The notes beneath the pieces were generated by a model. The model was not told where the DNA came from. It made no database searches and was given only the letters and a program-made list of their open reading frames with translations. From a bacterium (GTDB lineage: Bacteria > Margulisbacteria > Marinamargulisbacteria > JAAEMD01): 26,445 nt of DNA. Each line of letters begins with the position of its first letter. Within the stretch, counting starts at the first letter, position 1. Positions 23,486-26,445 of this stretch are shown here, one piece after another. The stretch spans positions 1 through 26,445 of the forward strand of contig JAAEMD010000256.1 in assembly GCA_024225875.1 (NCBI GenBank), in the 5' to 3' direction. The translations under genes and the position numbers were made by a program.

Positions 23486-24430
23486 ATGGGAATAGAAAAA
23501 GTAATAATCATTGGTTCAGGACCTGCTGGTCATACTGCTTCAATCTATACTGCTCGTGCAGGACTGTCTCCACTGATGTTTGAAGGAGAAATGGCAGGCG
23601 GTGTAATGCCCGGTGGGCAGTTAACCACAACCACACATATCGAAAACTTTCCAGGCTTTCCTGAGAGTATCAGCGGCTTTGATCTTATGGATAGAATGAG
23701 AGAGCAGTCAATCAAAAATGGTACTACTATCAAGACTATGACCGTAGACAGAGTAGATCTGTCCGAAAGACCATTTAAGGTCTATTGCAATAATGAAGTA
23801 ACCTCAGCCCACTCAATAATTATTGCAACAGGGGCTACCGCAAAAAAACTTAATCTACCAGGAGAGGAAGCTCTATGGCAAAAAGGAGTTTCAGCCTGTG
23901 CTGTCTGTGACGGTGGGTTGCCGGTATTCAGAAATAAACATCTTATAATTGTTGGGGGAGGAGATTCTGCTGTAGAAGAGGCCTTGTACTTAACAAAATT
24001 TGCCAGCAAAGTAACTATGCTGGTAAGAAGGAATATTCTGAGAGCTTCCAGAGTCATGCAGGATAGATTAAATAAAAATGATAAAATAGATATCTTATGG
24101 AACAGCGTACCTCTGGAGCTATATGGAGAAGACAGCTTAACCCAGGTGAAAATAAAAAACATAAAAACAGAGGTAGAGTCCGTAATGGACATATCCGGTC
24201 TTTTCTATGCTATCGGCCATTTACCAAATTCAGGTTTCCTTAATAATCAAATAGAACTAAACAACACAAAGTATATAAAAACACATCCCGGCTCAACTAA
24301 AACCAGTATTGAGGGTGTTTTTGCCTGCGGTGATGTCCAGGACAGCAAATACCGCCAGGCTGTTACTTCTGCAGGAACAGGATGCATGGCTGCTATGGAT
24401 GTTGAGCATTTTCTTATCACAAAGAGTTAA
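23486..24430 (+). CDS. trxB: Thioredoxin reductase
   Basis: TrxB passes electrons from NADPH through FAD and a redox-active disulfide to thioredoxin. The FAD motif is GSGPAGHTASIYTARAGL (10-27), the redox pair is Cys138-Ala-Val-Cys141 followed by DG, the NADPH motif is GGGDSAVEEALYL (157-169), and the C-terminal FAD block is FACGDVQD with GCMAAMDVEHFL. The CAVC replaces the more common CATC but keeps both cysteines. At 314 residues it is a standard low-molecular-weight enzyme. It starts at ATG after a strong AAAGGAG. The end lies 39 bp from the convergent CaaX-protein gene with no obvious terminator between. Confidence 0.96.
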   Translation: MGIEKVIIIGSGPAGHTASIYTARAGLSPLMFEGEMAGGVMPGGQLTTTTHIENFPGFPESISGFDLMDRMREQSIKNGTTIKTMTVDRVDLSERPFKVYCNNEVTSAHSIIIATGATAKKLNLPGEEALWQKGVSACAVCDGGLPVFRNKHLIIVGGGDSAVEEALYLTKFASKVTMLVRRNILRASRVMQDRLNKNDKIDILWNSVPLELYGEDSLTQVKIKNIKTEVESVMDISGLFYAIGHLPNSGFLNNQIELNNTKYIKTHPGSTKTSIEGVFACGDVQDSKYRQAVTSAGTGCMAAMDVEHFLITKS

Positions 24431-24469
24431 AAATCTATAGTTTTAAACGTACCTTTTATTCAAAAAATC

Positions 24470-25969
24470 TTAGGATATGACACAGCACTTGTTATTATTT
24501 TGTAATACATCTTGTAACTCGTCTTGTACTTTGTTTTTTTCACGTTTATTTTTTAGTCGATCTAAACTGATCTTAGAACTGCCATTCATATGGTTGTAGT
24601 AAGCATATAAAATATCTAAATTAATATCTTTTTTTTCACTGGAAGATAATTTATATATCGCATTTATAGTCATACTAACATCAGGTTTGGATTGATTAGC
24701 CAGGCTTAATCTTTGCTCTAAGACTTTCAGTAGACTATCAGCAGCATCAATATTGTTTTTTGAACAATGACTGGCGATTGCTTCAGCACATTTATTATCG
24801 TGATTTAACAGTATAATTTTATTTACAACATCTTTATACCCGTAATAATCAGCTAAAGTTAGAATTTCTTTTAAAAAATGAATTTGAAAAAGTGTTTTTT
24901 TCCCAGTTATCGATTTTTTTTGAATAAAATCAATATTTTTATCAAAAAAATTGCCGCTTATTTTTGGGTTTAATTTCTCGTCCCCACTGGCTTTCAAGCT
25001 TTCGTTAAGGGTCTTCAAACACTGCATATAACCAGTATATTCAGAATTTTTGCAGCAACACTGTTGTAAATAATTATTCAGAAAAACTTCAACATAATCC
25101 ACACTTTTGAAATTTACTAATACAGGTAAAGATTTTTTTAATTTTAACTTTCCTGATAATACGACTAATATATGTTTTTGTTTTTTATCCTGTACAGACT
25201 TTAGAGTGTTAATCAATACACTGGAAAGACATTCTATTCTGGATTCAAAAAATTTCAGTACATCCTCATCAATTTCAGTTTTACACAGAAAATCTAACAT
25301 GTCATTAATAGAATCATAAGTTCTATATTGATCTGATTTTCCGACTGAAAATTTTTCAATTTTATCTATAGCTTCTTGAATATAAAGATTGCTAATGTCT
25401 TTTGGGTCGTAGTTATTAAATTTATTTAAAATAAACCTCAATAATGTCAAAGATTCAGCCTTATCAATTTTTGCCAGAGCTTCAGCGGCCAGGTCTTTCA
25501 GATCAGAAGAGCACTGCTTTTTAGTAAAAGAAGGCAAATCATATATTTTCAACATCTCCAATAAAATCTTGTATTGACTGGCATTTAAAACTTCATATTT
25601 CTGTTCCAGAGTTTTATGTATTTCATTTTCCAAAAGATCTGAAATTACATTTGCCATGTTATCCTGTACCAGGCTTTGTCTGTCTAGTTGTGGACATAAA
25701 TTATAAGCATGATCAAAAAGTTCTTTAAAAGGATGCTTTAAGAGTATGGAAGAAACCGAAACGTTAACCTGCATTTTACCTGTGATTATACTCAGCAAAT
25801 AACAGATTGCTTCTTTTTCTCCAAAATCACCTGACAACTTGATTGTGTTTAGCGTATCACTGAATATGCCGGATACTAAATTGTTCCGGTCCTTTTCATA
25901 CTGATCCAGGTATTTTTTCATTTTGAAAGTTACATTGCACCTTTGCGAATTGGAAATAATTTTAAACAT
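24470..25969 (-). CDS. Helical protein with C-terminal CaaX box, candidate host-targeted effector
   Basis: This 499-residue protein is of unrecognised family. It begins at an ATG with a perfect AGGAGG ten bases upstream. It looks almost entirely alpha-helical, with successive amphipathic helices of 12-20 residues (for example DLKDLAAEALAKIDKAESLT and ASQYKILLEMLKIYDL), in the manner of HEAT/ARM-like solenoids, although no clear repeat unit is visible. There is no signal peptide or membrane helix. The C-terminus is Cys495-Cys496-Val-Ile-Ser499, and CVIS fits the eukaryotic CaaX farnesylation motif, with a second Cys suited to palmitoylation. A basic stretch (RLKNKREKNK) lies about 20 residues upstream. 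I infer an effector lipidated by host enzymes, as known for Legionella AnkB and Salmonella SifA. Its upstream flank is an insertion-element scar, consistent with horizontal acquisition. Secretion route and target are unknown. Confidence 0.7.
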   Translation of the reverse strand: MFKIISNSQRCNVTFKMKKYLDQYEKDRNNLVSGIFSDTLNTIKLSGDFGEKEAICYLLSIITGKMQVNVSVSSILLKHPFKELFDHAYNLCPQLDRQSLVQDNMANVISDLLENEIHKTLEQKYEVLNASQYKILLEMLKIYDLPSFTKKQCSSDLKDLAAEALAKIDKAESLTLLRFILNKFNNYDPKDISNLYIQEAIDKIEKFSVGKSDQYRTYDSINDMLDFLCKTEIDEDVLKFFESRIECLSSVLINTLKSVQDKKQKHILVVLSGKLKLKKSLPVLVNFKSVDYVEVFLNNYLQQCCCKNSEYTGYMQCLKTLNESLKASGDEKLNPKISGNFFDKNIDFIQKKSITGKKTLFQIHFLKEILTLADYYGYKDVVNKIILLNHDNKCAEAIASHCSKNNIDAADSLLKVLEQRLSLANQSKPDVSMTINAIYKLSSSEKKDINLDILYAYYNHMNGSSKISLDRLKNKREKNKVQDELQDVLQNNNKCCVIS

Positions 25970-26000
25970 TATAATAAAGCCTCCTGTTATTTGAGATTTT

Positions 26001-26104
26001 AAATGATTGAGTGCACTGCAGTGCAGTGCTTAGTGTACTGACGTACAAAAACGAAGTCATTTGAAAACTTTAGTGTCAGACATTTTACTCTGGAACAGCT
26101 ATAT
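26001..26104 (+). repeat. Right-end repeat, copy 1, with palindromic arms
   Basis: The core at 26042-26104 aligns without gaps to 26299-26361, with 56 of 63 positions identical. The unit also has inverted arms AAATGATT (26001-26008) and AAGTCATTT (26054-26062). Between the arms is a GC-richer, self-complementary stretch rich in ACTGCAGT. It lies just upstream of the CaaX gene start and immediately before a transposase fragment. Confidence 0.8.
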
Positions 26105-26105
26105 A

Positions 26106-26248
26106 ATGCAATTTGATGAGCTGCAGACAATAGAGCACACAAAATGCAAGCCCTTATCAGTAGCAATCGCAGTAGATGAAGCAAGCCAGAGATACCGGTA
26201 ATAACAGTAGCAAGTATGCCGGCAACAGGGTATCTGGCAGAAATATAG
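26106..26248 (+). pseudogene. Decayed transposase fragment (frameshifted)
   Basis: One frame from 26106 reads QFDELQTIEHTKCKPLSVAI and onward to a stop at 26199. A second frame from 26192 reads IPVITVASMPATGYLAEI to a stop at 26246. Joined by a frameshift near 26190, they resemble the central part of IS-type transposases with the pattern FDExxTFEHTKxKPLSxAxAV followed by VAxMPAxGxLAEI. I recognise this pattern from memory and cannot name the IS family with certainty. The Asp in FDE would be a catalytic candidate. Both ends of the gene are missing, so it is inactive. Confidence 0.65.
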
Positions 26249-26261
26249 TTGGTACAAATTG

Positions 26262-26361
26262 AAATGTCCGTTTAAATGACTGAGTGCAGTGTAGCAGCCG
26301 TACATAAACGAAGTCATTTGAAAACGTCAGTGTCGGACATTTTATTTTGGATCAGCTATAT
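26262..26361 (+). repeat. Right-end repeat, copy 2, imperfect palindrome
   Basis: Outer arms AAATGTCCG (26262-26270) and CGGACATTT (26334-26342) and inner arms AAATGACT (26274-26281) and AAGTCATTT (26311-26319) make a nested inverted repeat of about 80 bp. The right part (26299-26361) is the same core as in copy 1, and its last 40 bp match the copy at 18280. This may be a miniature or solo insertion-element end. Nothing gene-like is visible from 26362 to the window end. Confidence 0.75.
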
Positions 26362-26445
26362 CAAGACAAAAATATGGCTGTCATGTAGATAAAAGATGGT
26401 GAGATTTAAAGCATTTATTTGAATCAATGAAAGTGTAATTAGCGG

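Noticed and set aside
26099..26317. Minus-strand open frames of 60-72 codons across the window end (25999-26184 and 26099-26317)
   Set aside because: They overlap the palindromic repeats and lie opposite the transposase-like fragment. Their translations look like antisense of that fragment, with no ribosome binding site.
1..26445. CRISPR array, rRNA operon, prophage or secretion-system genes
   Set aside because: No regularly spaced direct repeats, rRNA-like segments, phage structural genes or secretion components were seen anywhere in the window.

Overview
The window is AT-rich (about one third G+C by eye) and carries a dense set of bacterial housekeeping genes flanked by accessory DNA at both ends. 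The organism looks like a diderm bacterium. The first gene encodes a lipobox protein whose C-terminal half is beta-strand-rich and ends in Phe, as outer-membrane proteins do. FtsZ, by contrast, reads most like those of Firmicutes, Cyanobacteria and relatives. A deep-branching uncultured diderm lineage such as Margulisbacteria would fit, but that is an impression from the protein sequences and not a phylogeny. Several essential genes start with TTG or GTG (infB, rbfA, ftsZ, pbp1A).

Layout. Positions 1-3357 are accessory: a lipoprotein with a beta-rich tail, a small orphan ORF with a clear intrinsic terminator, a UbiA-superfamily membrane prenyltransferase and a second orphan ORF. Positions 3451-9889 hold a translation/RNA-metabolism cluster: a promoter and leader terminator, then nusA, infB, rbfA, nrnA (DHH), truB and ribF. 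Positions 9904-15193 continue on the same strand into a reduced cell-wall/division cluster, murB-ddl-ftsQ-ftsA-ftsZ; ftsZ has its own strong extended -10 promoter. Positions 15205-18269 carry bioF, a coupled alpha/beta hydrolase (BioH-like by context), aroH-type chorismate mutase and tyrA. On the minus strand, tyrS-metG form a two-gene aminoacyl-tRNA synthetase operon (18333-21147). It is divergent from pbp1A (21312-23453), which is followed by trxB.

The right end (24470-26445) is the most unusual part. A 499-residue, mostly helical protein of unrecognised family ends in Cys-Cys-Val-Ile-Ser, a textbook eukaryotic CaaX prenylation box. It would fit a host-targeted effector that the host cell lipidates. 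Just upstream of its start lies an insertion-element scar: two copies of a roughly 63-bp repeat within palindromic units, bracketing a frameshifted transposase fragment. A third copy of the repeat core (40 bp) lies between the convergent tyrA and metG genes, so this is a dispersed repeat family.

Many genes in the long plus-strand run are coupled by 4-bp ATGA overlaps or near-zero spacing (rbfA/nrnA, nrnA/truB, murB/ddl, bioF/hydrolase, aroH/tyrA), which suggests a few long transcripts. Plausible promoters lie before nusA, infB, ftsA and ftsZ.
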